Origin: Aphis gossypii
Taxonomy: Eukaryota > Arthropoda > Insecta > Hemiptera > Aphididae
Assembly (NCBI RefSeq): GCF_020184175.1
Contig: NW_026083026.1
Location: forward strand, 186,001 to 250,000
DNA length: 64,000 nucleotides
Direction: 5' to 3'
A model generated the notes under the pieces. That model was not told the DNA's origin. It did no database searches and saw nothing but the letters and a program-made list of their open reading frames with translations. The translations under genes and the position numbers were made by a program. Positions 11,780-22,499 of the stretch are shown piece by piece; position 1 is the stretch's first letter; every line of letters starts with the position of its first letter.

Positions 11780-12577
11780 TTACTCCCGTCGGGGCGACGT
11801 CACCGGGGTGTAGAACTGATTGTCGTACACCGTATCCGGTAACTCCTCCAACGGTAGGCCTGCAGCGGCCAGCCAGGCATCCTCAGCGGTGTCGCGCGAG
11901 TCTGTGGTTTGGTCTGGTTGCTCCTGGCTGGTTGAGGGTGCCGGCTCCTCGAGTTTCGCACTCTTGGGCGCTAGTTCGTTCACCTCCATCGTTTCCACCG
12001 GTGTCGGTTCCGACGGGTCACTGCAGGCGGCCTCCGGGTCCGAAGTGGGCGCAGGTTGCTTGGCTAGCCTGTGTTGTTGGCTTGCCGATAGCTTCCTGGC
12101 CCTCCTCTTCTCCTTCAGCTGTTGTAACTTCTTACAGTTCCTCGCCTGCTGTGCTTCCGTCTTCACTGCCACCGGTGGGGGAGGAGTCGCTCCGGACACC
12201 TTGGGCGCCGGTGCCAGCGCCCTTGGTGTCGTGAAGCTCGGTCGACTCGCCGTACCGGCGGCCGCCTGGTTTTGCGGCCGTCTTGCCGGCGAGTGTCGGG
12301 GGCTCGGCCTTTGTGACCGGGCCGGTGATGGAGTCGGTTGTGGTCGGCGAGTGGTCGGCTGTGGAGGTTGTTGCAGTGTCCTTTGGATGCTCGCAGTCTT
12401 GTCCTCCCAACCTCGGCGATAGATCGCCGCCCGCACCGGGTCTTGTAGCAGCTGTGCGGTGGACATCCTCGCCACCTGCGCTGCCGTCTGCGGTGCGTCG
12501 CCCTCGTTGACCAGCCCCAACCGACAGATCAGGTCAGCTAACGGCTGCCATGGCCCCTCGGATTGTCGGCCACTCAT
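11780..12577 (-). CDS. Extra 3' ORF of the Gypsy-like element, proline-rich, unknown function
   Basis: A 265-residue intact ORF lies between integrase and the polypurine tract. I chose the ATG at 12577 (MSGRQSEGPWQPLADLICRL). A TTTTACAG acceptor-like site sits 17 bp upstream, so it could be read from a spliced RNA, as env-position ORFs of some Gypsy elements are. The N-terminus (about residues 1-70) looks folded; the middle is Pro/Arg/Ser-rich (PTPSPARSQRPSPRH), followed by a basic stretch (KKLQQLKEKRRARK) and an acidic C-terminus. There is no signal peptide or membrane segment, so it does not look like an envelope protein. It is the one undamaged frame in an element whose gag and pol are broken. 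Function unknown. Confidence 0.65.
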   Translation of the reverse strand: MSGRQSEGPWQPLADLICRLGLVNEGDAPQTAAQVARMSTAQLLQDPVRAAIYRRGWEDKTASIQRTLQQPPQPTTRRPQPTPSPARSQRPSPRHSPARRPQNQAAAGTASRPSFTTPRALAPAPKVSGATPPPPVAVKTEAQQARNCKKLQQLKEKRRARKLSASQQHRLAKQPAPTSDPEAACSDPSEPTPVETMEVNELAPKSAKLEEPAPSTSQEQPDQTTDSRDTAEDAWLAAAGLPLEELPDTVYDNQFYTPVTSPRRE

Positions 12578-12657
12578 GATACTCTGCGGAACCTGTAAAA
12601 CGGCGGCTAGGGTACAACACACATGTATATATATAATAAATTTTAGCGTGTATTGTG

Positions 12658-13860
12658 TTATTTGGCAATCTCGTTATGCGGTGCGCGTTTTAGGCAGGAC
12701 ACATGTATTTTCCGCGGTGGCTGTTGGTCGGTGAGGAAAACACCTTTCCCGACCTGCCTCTCCAGCCTTACCGGTCCCCACCACTTTGGTGCGAATCCGG
12801 CGTGGAAATCTTTGTGTGCCTTTGATAGGTGGTGTGCTTTGTAGTTTACTACATCGCCCTTGCCGAACTTCACCGGTGTCGCGGTGTTCGCACTCGGTTG
12901 TACCCCTACCTTCTTGCCCAAAACATGTTGCTCACGCACTACCCTTTCTTCCTGCGATTTCCCGATACTGACCGGTGTTGAATTTGACAGCGCCCAATCT
13001 CCGGGTCTTTTATATTCCCTACCGAGAACGAGGACCACGGGTGAGTAGCATTTCTGTTCGTTACACCTGTTCCGTATCGAAAATAGAATTGCGGGTAGTT
13101 TTATGTCCCAAGATTTGTGGTTGCCATCAACCAGCTGGGCGCGCAACCCTTTTTTCAAATCTTGATTTCGGCGTTCGACCGGGTTGGCCCTCGGATGGTA
13201 AATCGGAGTTGTCCAACCCTGTGTTCCCCAACGTTCTAACGCGTTTAAAATTTCGTTCGATACGAATTGGGTGCCGTTATCACTGAGACACAAGCGCGGG
13301 TAACCGAAACGTGAGAAGAACTCGCGTTCTAGTGTTTCGATTATTGTTTTAGAGGTTGCTGTTCCTAGGGGGTAAGCCTCGGTCCATCTACTAAAACAGT
13401 CGGTTGCTACCAGTATGTATGATTTTCCCTTACCGGAACGTGGGTATGGTCCCATCAGATCAATACTGATAACTTCCGACGGTTGTCGGGGAGTTCTAGG
13501 TTGTATCGGATCGTTTGGACGCGAGTTAAGTGGTTTCGTGCACGCGCAAACGTGGCACGCACCGACATATGACCTGACGTCGTTCTTTTGACCTTTCCAA
13601 TAGTACCGTTGTCGAACTGCCCGGTACGTCTCTTTCCAACCCGGGTAGTTGGACAAGACGTGATCGTGACACCTCCAAATTACGTGCTGTATTTTGGTTT
13701 TCGGTATCACGACGGGTGTGTGGGGCCCTACGGTTACGCGTAATAGGCCGTCGGAGAAAATATAGTTACAGGACCCTGCTTTTGCGTTCTTAGCGTTCCG
13801 AGTTGGGTTGTCCCCCTGTTGACTGGCGATTACGTCGCGAATTGCAGCGTCCTGAGACTG
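12658..13860 (-). pseudogene. Gypsy-like integrase region of pol
   Basis: This continues pol in the same frame after a single TGA at 13862-13860. In order: an HHCC-like zinc region (HDHVLSNY ... CHVCACTK, where the second His position is Tyr), the integrase core with visible D, D and E (VISIDLMGPYP, LCLSDNGTQF, NPVERRNQDL), and a C-terminal domain ending at NEIAK-stop (12658). The catalytic triad is intact while the zinc-binding part looks damaged. It would act in the nucleus on element cDNA; here it has no open translation route from gag. Confidence 0.85.
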
Positions 13861-15850
13861 TCACTTTTCGAGCGTTGTCGCGGTGAGGGGCGTGTTGTCA
13901 CTATCGTGGTTATTTCCCATAGAGAAGATACGGTCGGACTCGAGGTCAACGTCGGTTGTTGGCGTTGTTGGTGCCCCTACCAATTTTTCCTCGAGTCGGT
14001 CTTCGTCTATGGCTGGGCCCGGTACCGGGTCGCGGGATAACAAATCGGGAGCTTCGTTCTGTATTCCCGGGACGTGTGCCGTACTGAAATCTAAATTAGC
14101 TAGTTGTAATGACCAACGTGTTAATTTTGAATTTCTGTCTTTGGCCCTGTGTAACCATGTTAGTGCCGAATTGTTGGTTAGAAGCTCGAAACGTCGGGTC
14201 TCTAGATATGGACGGAATTTGTCTGTTGCCCAGATTATTCCTAGGCACTCGCGTTCAACCGCGGCGTAACTTTTTTGCGTTTCGCTAAACTTTTTGCTTG
14301 CGTAGGACACTATGCGCCTTTCCTCCGATCTGTCACCCCGTTGGAAAAGTACCGCACCCGCTCCTATTTCGCTTGCATCGGTTTGCAGACAAAACGGTTT
14401 GCTATAATCGGGTGGTGACAATTTCGGTGATGGGACTAGCGCGTTTTTTATTGATTCGAACGCGCGTTGCCCTACATCTGTCCACTTCCACCGTACCCCC
14501 TTTTTTAATAAATTAGTGAGTGGTGCTATGGTATCCGCGTAATTATCTACGAATTGGATGTACCAGTTGCACACGCCCAAAAATTTACGTACGTCCCTAA
14601 CCTTTTTTGGCACCGGAAAATTGTCAATGCATATCAACTTTTCCGGTTGTTTTACTATGCCCTCCGAATCTACAATGTGCCATAAAAATGAAATTTCGCG
14701 AAAACCGATTTTACACTTTTTTGTATTGCACGTTAGTCCGAATCTCTTGAGACGCTCGAGAACTTTGTCTAAGTGAGCCTGGTGTTCGTACTCGTCCCTT
14801 GAAAATACTACAATATCGTCTGGATAAACTTGTACGAAATCGTCCTGGTAACCCCTCATGACCTCGTTCATGAGTCTCACGAAAGTCATAGGACTATTTT
14901 TTAAACCGAAGGGGAGGACTCGGAACTGAAATAGACCACTACGTGTTCGGAAAACCGTGTATTTTCGTGCATTTTCGTGTAGTGGCACTTGCCAGTAACC
15001 CGACCTCAGGTCGAAAATGCTGAAAATTTTCGCACCCCGCATCTGCCTAATCATTTTATTAAGATCTGGCATGGGGTACGCGTCGGATTCCGTCACGTCG
15101 TGAAGCCGCCTGTAGTCGACACAGAGACGAAATGTTCCGTCTTTTTTCTTTGCCAATACTACTGGTGCAGCCCACGGTGAGGTGCTTAGTTCTACGAGGC
15201 CCTGAGTTTCCATATCGCGCACCATATCGTCGATTGCAGTTTGTTTTTGCTGTGGATAAGGGTATGGTTTTAGCGCGATAGGTGATGGGTTTTTGAGCAA
15301 AATTTCGTGTTCAATTAATTTGGTACGTCCTACTTTTTCACTGAATACTTCCGCATATTTATATAATATTTTGGTGAGTTTCGCGCGAGTTTCGGTGTCG
15401 TTTCCAAATTCTAATTGTGACAAGTCGGGGCTAGTGGCGGGTGGTTGAACCTTCCCTTTCCAGCATGCCGACGTACGAATTTGCCTACCCATATGTATTG
15501 TACACGCGGCGTAATCCCAAGAGACTTCATTGTTGACAAGGAAGTCGTGTCCTAGTAACGCGTCGCAATACAAATTGTCTAGAAGAGTTGCTTCGAATTG
15601 TATCTCGAGTGCTCCTATTCTAGCTTCGAATGAGGTGGTGCCACTGGTTGTCGCAGTGTGACCGTCCGCCATCCGGACTTTGTTTGATGGTCCGTGGGGG
15701 GGTGATTTGCCGTATTTGCGGGCTATTATCGGGTTTACGTACGATTTTTACGCCTGCGAGTCTAATAGGGCTGTTACGGAGCCTGACGGGAATTCGAGTT
15801 CGACCGCCGGGGTCGGAATTCTGTCCGGGCGTGTTCATGTACCGTTATTA
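13861..15850 (-). pseudogene. Gypsy-like protease, reverse transcriptase and RNase H
   Basis: A long open frame at 15672-13861 holds the end of the protease (ALLGHDFLV), RT and RNase H. Further upstream in the same frame is the protease active-site region reading ALLDSQA, where families have D-S/T-G, followed by an in-frame TAA at 15750-15748. RT motifs: FRLCVDYRRLHDV, LPFGLKNSP and the catalytic box as YPDD (VYPDDIVVFS); most Gypsy RTs have YLDD or YIDD. RNase H shows TDAS and the Glu of VERECLG, but LLTNNSAL, where TD is usual. So protease, RT and RNase H each carry changes at or beside key residues, besides the two stops. Pol is not functional as read. Confidence 0.85.
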
Positions 15851-17010
15851 GTCGTATTACCATTGATCGAGCGGAGCAATTGGTTCTGAACCGCGACAGG
15901 AGCTGTTTGATCGTTGGCGTTAACCGCCATGATCACACTGACCCTATCGATTGCCTCTGTACCCGCCTGTGGTTTTACGTGCGTAGACTGACCTAATGCG
16001 GGGGTATACGCGGTGTGTGTGTTCGCGTCCCCGTCACCTGGTAGGTGAACACCCGTGTCTCTGTTGCCTTTGTCCCTACACCTGCGGCTACCCCATAAGC
16101 CGGTTGCTGTTGCACACACATGTCACCGGTGAGGTGAGTGTGTTCGCCGTTCCTTTTAATTGCGGTTCGACCGCCCTGCACCAACCCGAGTGGTGTATAC
16201 GAGCTTGCACCAAAATCGCCTCAGTATTATCTATATATCGTACGGAGTCCTCGGCCCTTGTTCCAGTGAACTCGGGTAACGAGGCTCTTGCTGTACGCAA
16301 GTCCTCGTACGGTATTAACACCGAACGTTCATGTGTGCGTGCTTCGTACGGCGTGTAGTGCGTCGCGTGCGTTGTGTGACCCGTATAGCCGTTCTGGGTT
16401 TCCCGCGCGAAGAACGGACGGTTATTCGGGGCGGCGACGTGGCTAACACTATGGTGAGCGCCGCCTTCGTCGTACTCATGCGCCCTGCCCGCCTGGTAAT
16501 TATCGTGTATACGAGTTGTTACGCGATTCGGTGACGGGTGCATGTTGCTCCGCGGGACTGTGATGTTGTGTGGCTGATGTGCTGCTGCTAGACGTGTCTC
16601 CGTAAAGAAACTTGTCATGTTTGCCTCAAGCGCCCGTAAACGTGCCTCAAACGACTTTGATTCGTTCGTTTGCGGCAACGTTTGTGTCAACAACTTCAAC
16701 TGTTCCGCCGCGGTTTTAAATATGTCGCTCTCTACCGGCCCCGCAGACTGTCCCTGTTGCATGGTCGACTGATGCCCACCGTGCTCCGACAAGCTGCCCG
16801 CCGGTTTTTGACTTGCTGTTGGGCTTTTCGAAATCCCCCCGGGCGGCTGTCCGAATATTTGGCTGGCGCTCGTGTCTGCCAGCGTCGGAGAAACGTCCGG
16901 TTGCCCTTCCGTACCGCCCGCCAATATATTTATTGCAGGTTGCACGGGATAGAACCTGACGTTCCCGGGATCTTGTCCTCTTTCCCGAAAATATTCCTCG
17001 AGCCTAAATT
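15835..17010 (-). pseudogene. Gypsy-like gag remnant, internally deleted
   Basis: The minus-strand frame is open from a TAA at about 17010 down to 16088, with no ATG near the start. It covers a coiled-coil-like part (FEARLRALEANMTSFF) and a conserved segment (ASLPEFTGTRAEDSVRYI ... WCRAVEPQLKG). It then jumps directly to a Cys-poor nucleocapsid-like tail in another frame (16119-15835: CRDKGNRDTG, HLPGDGDANTH). The expected capsid C-terminal half is missing, and the zinc-knuckle Cys residues look substituted. Family assignment is by context and by the PEFTG region. Confidence 0.7.
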
Positions 17011-18590
17011 AATTGGTGTCATATTTTCTCTTCGGAACCACGTGGACGACACATGATAGAGAGATGTGAATATGTGATGACACTGATTACGCGAGGAGGC
17101 TCCGACATTTTCTATTATTCGTTATAGGTATTAAATGCCTGCAATATGGCAGACACATAATTATAATTATTTTCAAGTTTTTAGTGAGTTTCAATTTCTG
17201 GTTTTGGTTAAATTGAACGTTATACCTTGTTATTTTTATTGTATTTTGTTAATATGGTGTAATCAATTATCAAATAACCAAGTGATTAGTTTAATTTATC
17301 AATAACGGAACTGTTTGCATTCGAAGCCCAATAAAACGAGTTACCTTTCGTTTCGTCAAGGTATGTTTACTTTATTAATTTTAATTAGTTATAGTGGTTG
17401 TGAATTGAATATTAAACGTAGCCTGCACGTGTGATTTATTTTATTTTTTTTTCATTGAAATTGTTTTGTTGGAATAAAATATATTTTGACCAATGAATTT
17501 CCAACTCCAACTGATGTGAATATGTGATTATAGGCAACTTTACTAAGCCTATACATTTCAATGCAATAATTGAAATAGCACAATGTATGGTATGTATTAT
17601 TAACACTGTTGTACTCTTTTCGGCGAGTACTTTTTTGGTATACCTACATTGCGAGTTACAATTTTTGACACATTTGTCTTGGACTTTTTAATACTTGTTT
17701 ACTAATTAACATAATTCACCTACATTTTCAGGTCCTATAACCCCGAGGAGGCAAATTTAAAAAAGTGTACTTATTTATTGGTGCATACGTTATGCTGGCT
17801 AACATATCTGCCTGCTTCAACCAGCAACTCATTCACAACCAACTAGTCAACGTATAATAAGAACAGGTACTATAACATTTTGTAATTTTTATAGGTAGTT
17901 TTTTTTTTTTTTTAATGATCCATGATGAAGGTAGGATGTAAAAAAAAAACTAAAACGATTTTTTTTTTTTTTTATTATTCAAAAACAATCATCTCCTCCA
18001 CCTCCATTGGAGTATTGCCTTCTTGATTCTATAACAGAATTAGATAATATTTTGTATTTACTATAGTTTTATGAATATGAATAGTGTATTTGTGATAGGC
18101 ATATAGTCAAATAAGGCATTTTATTAAATTACATTTTTATTTAGGTAATTTCACTATCATCACTAATGGTTTTTTTTTATATAATATATAAATTAATAGA
18201 AAATATCGTTACATTTTTAAATTTCTTAAAATCATTTAACTAAATATCTAGACTGGTAGTGAAATTGAATAAAAAATGAACTTATTTGATTATTTGTCAT
18301 TTAGTAAAATGCTTAGTTTGACTATGACATAATATATTTAATAAACTTATTCTTCAGTGTATCGAATATTCTTTAGTGGTACACTATTGCGGTGTTTGTG
18401 GACGATAGTATACTAATAATATATGAAATATTGCCCTATTTTTTTTTTTTTTTTATGAACATCAGTAATATTCAGAATTTTTTTTTGAGAGAGAGTGGTT
18501 GTTTAGTTAAATTACAAAAAAAATCCTTAATAAATACACATTTAATGTTTGGTTGCAAATATTTTAGATTCTGAATGTAGTAAATAAATA
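17011..18590. other. AT-rich DNA with 16-bp direct repeats
   Basis: No gene supported. The exact 16-mer GATGTGAATATGTGAT occurs at 17063-17078 and 17513-17528, 450 bp apart, possibly flanking an old insertion. Short poly-T/A tracts lie at about 17899-17914 and 17959-17974. Confidence 0.5.
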
Positions 18591-18601
18591 TATTTTGATA
18601 T

Positions 18602-18870
18602 ATTTTTTTTTTTTTTTATTGAACTTAAGCCCGGCGACTAAGGCCATTAGCTATTGTAGGGGTTATGAACTGTGGTAGGGGTAAGGGTTGGTTGGATAGG
18701 TTGTGTTTTTACGGTTGGTACGATCGGTTTAGGAACACGTGTATATGTGGCAAGGTTTTTGCGCACTACGTACCTAGGTGGTCACCCATCCGAGTAGTAG
18801 TGGTAGCGGCCGTTGCTTACTCTTAACCACATGAGTGATTAATTTCAGCCACTGCACCGCGCCGAGCTAC
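18602..18870 (-). mobile_element. 5S-rRNA-like SINE with TSD
   Basis: On the minus strand the unit starts GTAGCTCGGCGCGGTGCAG, contains a 5S-rRNA-like internal promoter region (AAGAGTAAGCAACGGCC, then CTCGGATGGGTGACCACC) and ends in a poly-A tail, seen as the T-run at about 18603-18617. It is flanked by the perfect 11-bp duplication TATTTTGATAT at 18591-18601 and 18871-18881. Length about 269 bp. This fits a SINE3-type element mobilised by LINE machinery; pol III promoter similarity is from memory of 5S genes. Confidence 0.85.
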
Positions 18871-18881
18871 TATTTTGATAT

Positions 18882-20049
18882 TGTGTGGTTATGAAAACCA
18901 AAAATGAGTCATTTTAGTTATTTCAATGATGAGCGTCCATAGGTAACATTTTGGGGGGGGGGGGGGGGGTAAAAATAAAAAAAAATCTCAAATGTAAGTT
19001 AATAAAGATAATAATAATATTATGATAATATTTATTGAGCTACAAGTCCATAATATTTTTTGTCCAGGGGGGGCAAGTGCCCTATCTTTCCCCCCAATAG
19101 GTGCCCATGATTTCAATTGAATTGCAATATCAATAATTGCACTATCATATACCTATTATTTAATTAACTATAGAGTAATTTAATATTTCACTGATAAATA
19201 AATTAAATGAAGACATTTTTTGATTATAATTAACAGAAACTTAGTATAAATACTATTATATTTAAATATTCGATATGTGCATAGTGATATTTAAGTATTA
19301 AAAAAAAAACTTTCTAATCTTTTTTTTCTTAGGTTTTCTAAAATTTAAAAAAATGTATTATTAAAATAATCATATTCAAATTGCACCTAGTCAGGAAACT
19401 GTTTTATTGAATTCAATAATTACCTGTTTTTCCGAACGCCACCAGCATCGGCCCCTGTGGCCAATGTTGCATATATTACATTCTAATTTAAACAACAAAC
19501 TACATGTTTATTATTGCTTAATCAATTAAAATTTAATATCCAATACAGGTATACTAACTTTTTTTTTATGGTATGTGGCCAGCAATCTGCATTGGCCTAA
19601 ATGCTTTTTCGAACATACTTTACATTCTTTTAAAAAAAAAATTAAATAAATTAGGTATGCGAAATTAATCTTATAGCATACTCAATAGGTAACAATATAC
19701 ATACTCGGTTTTGTATTTTTTTTTTCTTAGTTTTTTTTTTGTTGTTGATTGTTATCTAAAAAAAATAAAAATTAATCAGTTTGAAGTTAAATAATTTAAT
19801 TTTTCATGCTTACTTTTTTTGAACTCATTTTTTATAGGGGCAGGTTGTTCCCCATAATAATAATGATGGTTGATTGTTGTCATTTATATAATACATAAAT
19901 AACTATATTAAATAATATATTATTTCAGAGTTGATATTGTTAATAAATTATAAATCATTTAAGGTCCACAAATTTTGAATGATAGTATTTTGTTTAGCTT
20001 ATGAATAGAGTTAAGATCATAAAATTAAAATATTTAGGATTTATTGACA
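18882..20049. other. AT-rich DNA with G17 homopolymer
   Basis: A 17-base G run lies at 18953-18969, and a C/G-tract-rich patch of unknown repeat type at about 19060-19110. No coding exon supported. Confidence 0.5.
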
Positions 20050-20338
20050 GGGTAAAGCAGGGATTCCCAACCGCCGTGCCGCGGCACATAAGTGTGCCGC
20101 GAAATTATTTGGGTGTGCCGTGTAATTTGTGTCTTACATTGTAATTGTGTAATAGAAATCTCCTAAAAATAAAAATTGATAAAATGTCCACATGGAAAGA
20201 CACAGCTATTATTATAGATTAGAATATTTGATAATACTCGATACGCCCGATACGGGTATTATAAGCAGTCATTTAGCAGTTCAGTCATTCAGTATAGTGA
20301 TAATCGTGCGCATGTTATTACGTAACGGTAGTTAAAAA

Positions 20339-21691
20339 ATGGATAGATTTATAAAAAAGATTAAATTAACGAACGATGTTGATGCTAATAGAAATTACAA
20401 CAATTTAAATTTAGAAATTAATATTAAACAATCCACTTCAGTAAGTGATACAAGTTTAAATTTAAAAGTCAAACGTAAATATACTGATAGTTATTTATGT
20501 TTTGGATTTACGTGGAATGGCGATACTGACTGTCCTTTACTTGTTTGTATCGTTTGTGGTGAAAAGTTAAGCAATGAAGCAATGGTACCCAGTAAATTGA
20601 AAAGGCATTTAACAACAAAACATCCGGGTGAGTCATTAAAAACACGACTATATTTTGAACGCCTCCTAAATTCAAATAAAAGAGCTGCATATAGTATGAT
20701 AAAAAGAGTGACTATATCTGATAAAGCTCTTGAAGCATCATTTAAAGTCGCAGAACTGATTGCTAAAAATATGAGCTCTCATGTTATTGGCGAAAAATTA
20801 ATAGGACCTGCCTGTTTAGTTATGGTTGAAACAATGTTAGGTAAAGAATCTAAAGATGTTATATCCAAAGTGCCACTTTCCAATAATACTATTAGCCGCC
20901 GAATAAATGAAATGGCTGATGATATTAATGACATTGTTTTAGAAAAAATTAAAAATCAAAAATTATTTTCATTACAAATAGACGAGAGTACTGACAGAAC
21001 TTCTAAAACTCAATTACTAGGTTTTGGCAGATTTGTTGATAATTCTAATATTGTTGAGCAGTTTTTATTTTGTAAAGAATTAAAGTCAACAACAACAGGG
21101 AAGGACATATTAGACGTAGTAAATAATTTTTTTGAAAAATCTGGATTATCATGGAATTATTGTTGTGGTGTGTGCACTGATGGAGCTCCGTCTATGACCG
21201 GAAAATATAAAGGTTTTGTTACTCTCGCTAAAATTAAAAATACAGCTATGATTATAACACACTGTTTTATTCATCGAGAAGCTCTGGTTGCAAAAACATT
21301 AGGAAAAAAAAATGCTAAAAGTCTTAAATGATGTTATTAAAATTGTAAATTACATTAAATCTCGGCCATTGAAAACGAGGATTTTTGAAACTATTTGTAA
21401 GGAAATGGGTTAGGTTAGGTTAGGTTGGGTTCGTATCATATACATTTATTGCTACACACAGAAGTAAGGTGGCTATCACGAGGTCAAGTGTTTAATCGAG
21501 TTATTGAATTGAAAGAAGAATTAGAATTATTTTTTGAAAAAGAAAATCTCCCAGTATACAAAAATTTTTTTCGAAATGAAAACTGGTGTTATATTTTGGC
21601 ATACTTGGCTGATATATTTAAAAAACTAAATGATCTGAATGCGTCAATGCAAGGACGTCAGGAAACAATAATTTCTTCGACGAAGGCATAG
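20339..21691 (+). pseudogene. hAT transposase (ZBED5/SCAND3-like), split by slip and TTAGG insertion
   Basis: The first frame (20339-21331) has a BED finger (WNGD, CIVCGEKL, KRHLTTKHP at about residues 58-93), the first catalytic Asp in LQIDESTD, the second in CTDGAPSMTGK, and the CxxH element THCFIHRE. The frame is lost at an A9 run (21304-21312) and continues in the next frame as far as ETICKEMG. There a 20-bp insert (21410-21429), three TTAGG units plus TTGGG, breaks the protein. The family sequence resumes directly after it as SYHIHLLLHTEVRWLSRGQV. The protein ends at 21691, well before the usual hATC domain. Clearly dead as read. Confidence 0.85.
21410..21429 (+). repeat. Interstitial telomere-type insertion, (TTAGG)3TTGGG
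   Basis: Twenty bases made of insect telomere repeat units sit inside the conserved transposase codons. Removing them joins ATGGG to TTCGTATC in the frame expected for this family (EMG-SYHIHLL). Basis: the sequence itself plus family consensus from memory. Confidence 0.75.
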
Positions 21692-22499
21692 ATAATCAAT
21701 TAATTAGGTATATACATAAGATAATAAATATATTTTTAATCTAATTATAATATTTTTAATCATCTTGATGAGATAATACATACATTTAAACAAAACTCCC
21801 TAAATAATGCTTATTTAATTTATTTTTATTATAAAATTGATTTAATTTCATGAAAATTACACCAATAATTTTTAAATTATTCATAATAAAAATTAATAAT
21901 AAATTACATGTGCATTGAGGCATTGATATTTTATATTTTGTAGTTTCATTATTTCATTACTGTACCATTGTATTTCAGTACATAAAAAAATGGCTCTATA
22001 GAAAGAAACATTGATGTGTATTTATTAAAATAAACACATAATAACTTAATGATTGTATGATATGTGAATAATGGTAATGGTCTAGTTGACGCCCGCCACT
22101 TACCTACATCTCTCGTATTTTTGATGTTATAAAATGTATAATATACTGATCTACTGCAGAGTGCAGATAAAAAAGGTACGAAATCATATGCATTAGGTAT
22201 TTGTGTGAAATTCTCTAACTAGATATTTTAAGAATTATGTTTGGTTAAATCCATGGCTAAATATATTTAGTCATGGGTAAATCCATGTAGTAAAATGAAT
22301 TATATAAGATAGGTATAACAGCGGGTGCCATATATCACATTATGAAGTACCTACCTCAGTTATTCAGTTGTCATCTGAGTAAAAAAAAAATGAATTTCCG
22401 ACAAATTTATAGTGACGTGCATGATGTTTCATCGGCAATAATTTTTTTGCAAAACTAAAATATTAACCATAAAACTAGGAATTGTGACAGTGAACACGA

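Larger units (their letters stand above)
11345..17010 (-). mobile_element. Gypsy-like LTR retrotransposon, 5' truncated, decayed
   Basis: This is a sharply more GC-rich block on the minus strand: gag remnant, protease-RT-RNase H, integrase, then a further ORF, a polypurine tract and a putative 3' LTR. The order protease, RT, RNase H, integrase places it in Gypsy/Ty3 (Metaviridae-like), as opposed to Copia. I found no copy of the left-hand LTR to the right of gag, so the 5' LTR and primer-binding site seem lost or unrecognisably diverged. Individual breaks are listed under the coding parts. Confidence 0.8.

Noticed and set aside
11780..12577. The 3' ORF as an envelope gene
   Set aside because: It has no signal peptide, no transmembrane segment and no Cys pattern of an env; only its position is env-like.
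11820..16534. Many plus-strand ORFs over the Gypsy-like element
   Set aside because: The GC-rich coding DNA leaves the opposite strand open; none shows a family motif, while the minus strand carries clear RT and integrase motifs.
17000..17060. 5' LTR or primer-binding site of the Gypsy-like element (TTCGGAAC and ATGACACC resemblances)
   Set aside because: Shared stretches with the 3' LTR are under ten bases and in no consistent alignment.
18392..18574. Small plus-strand ORF
   Set aside because: Low-complexity Phe-rich translation of T-runs; no coding evidence.
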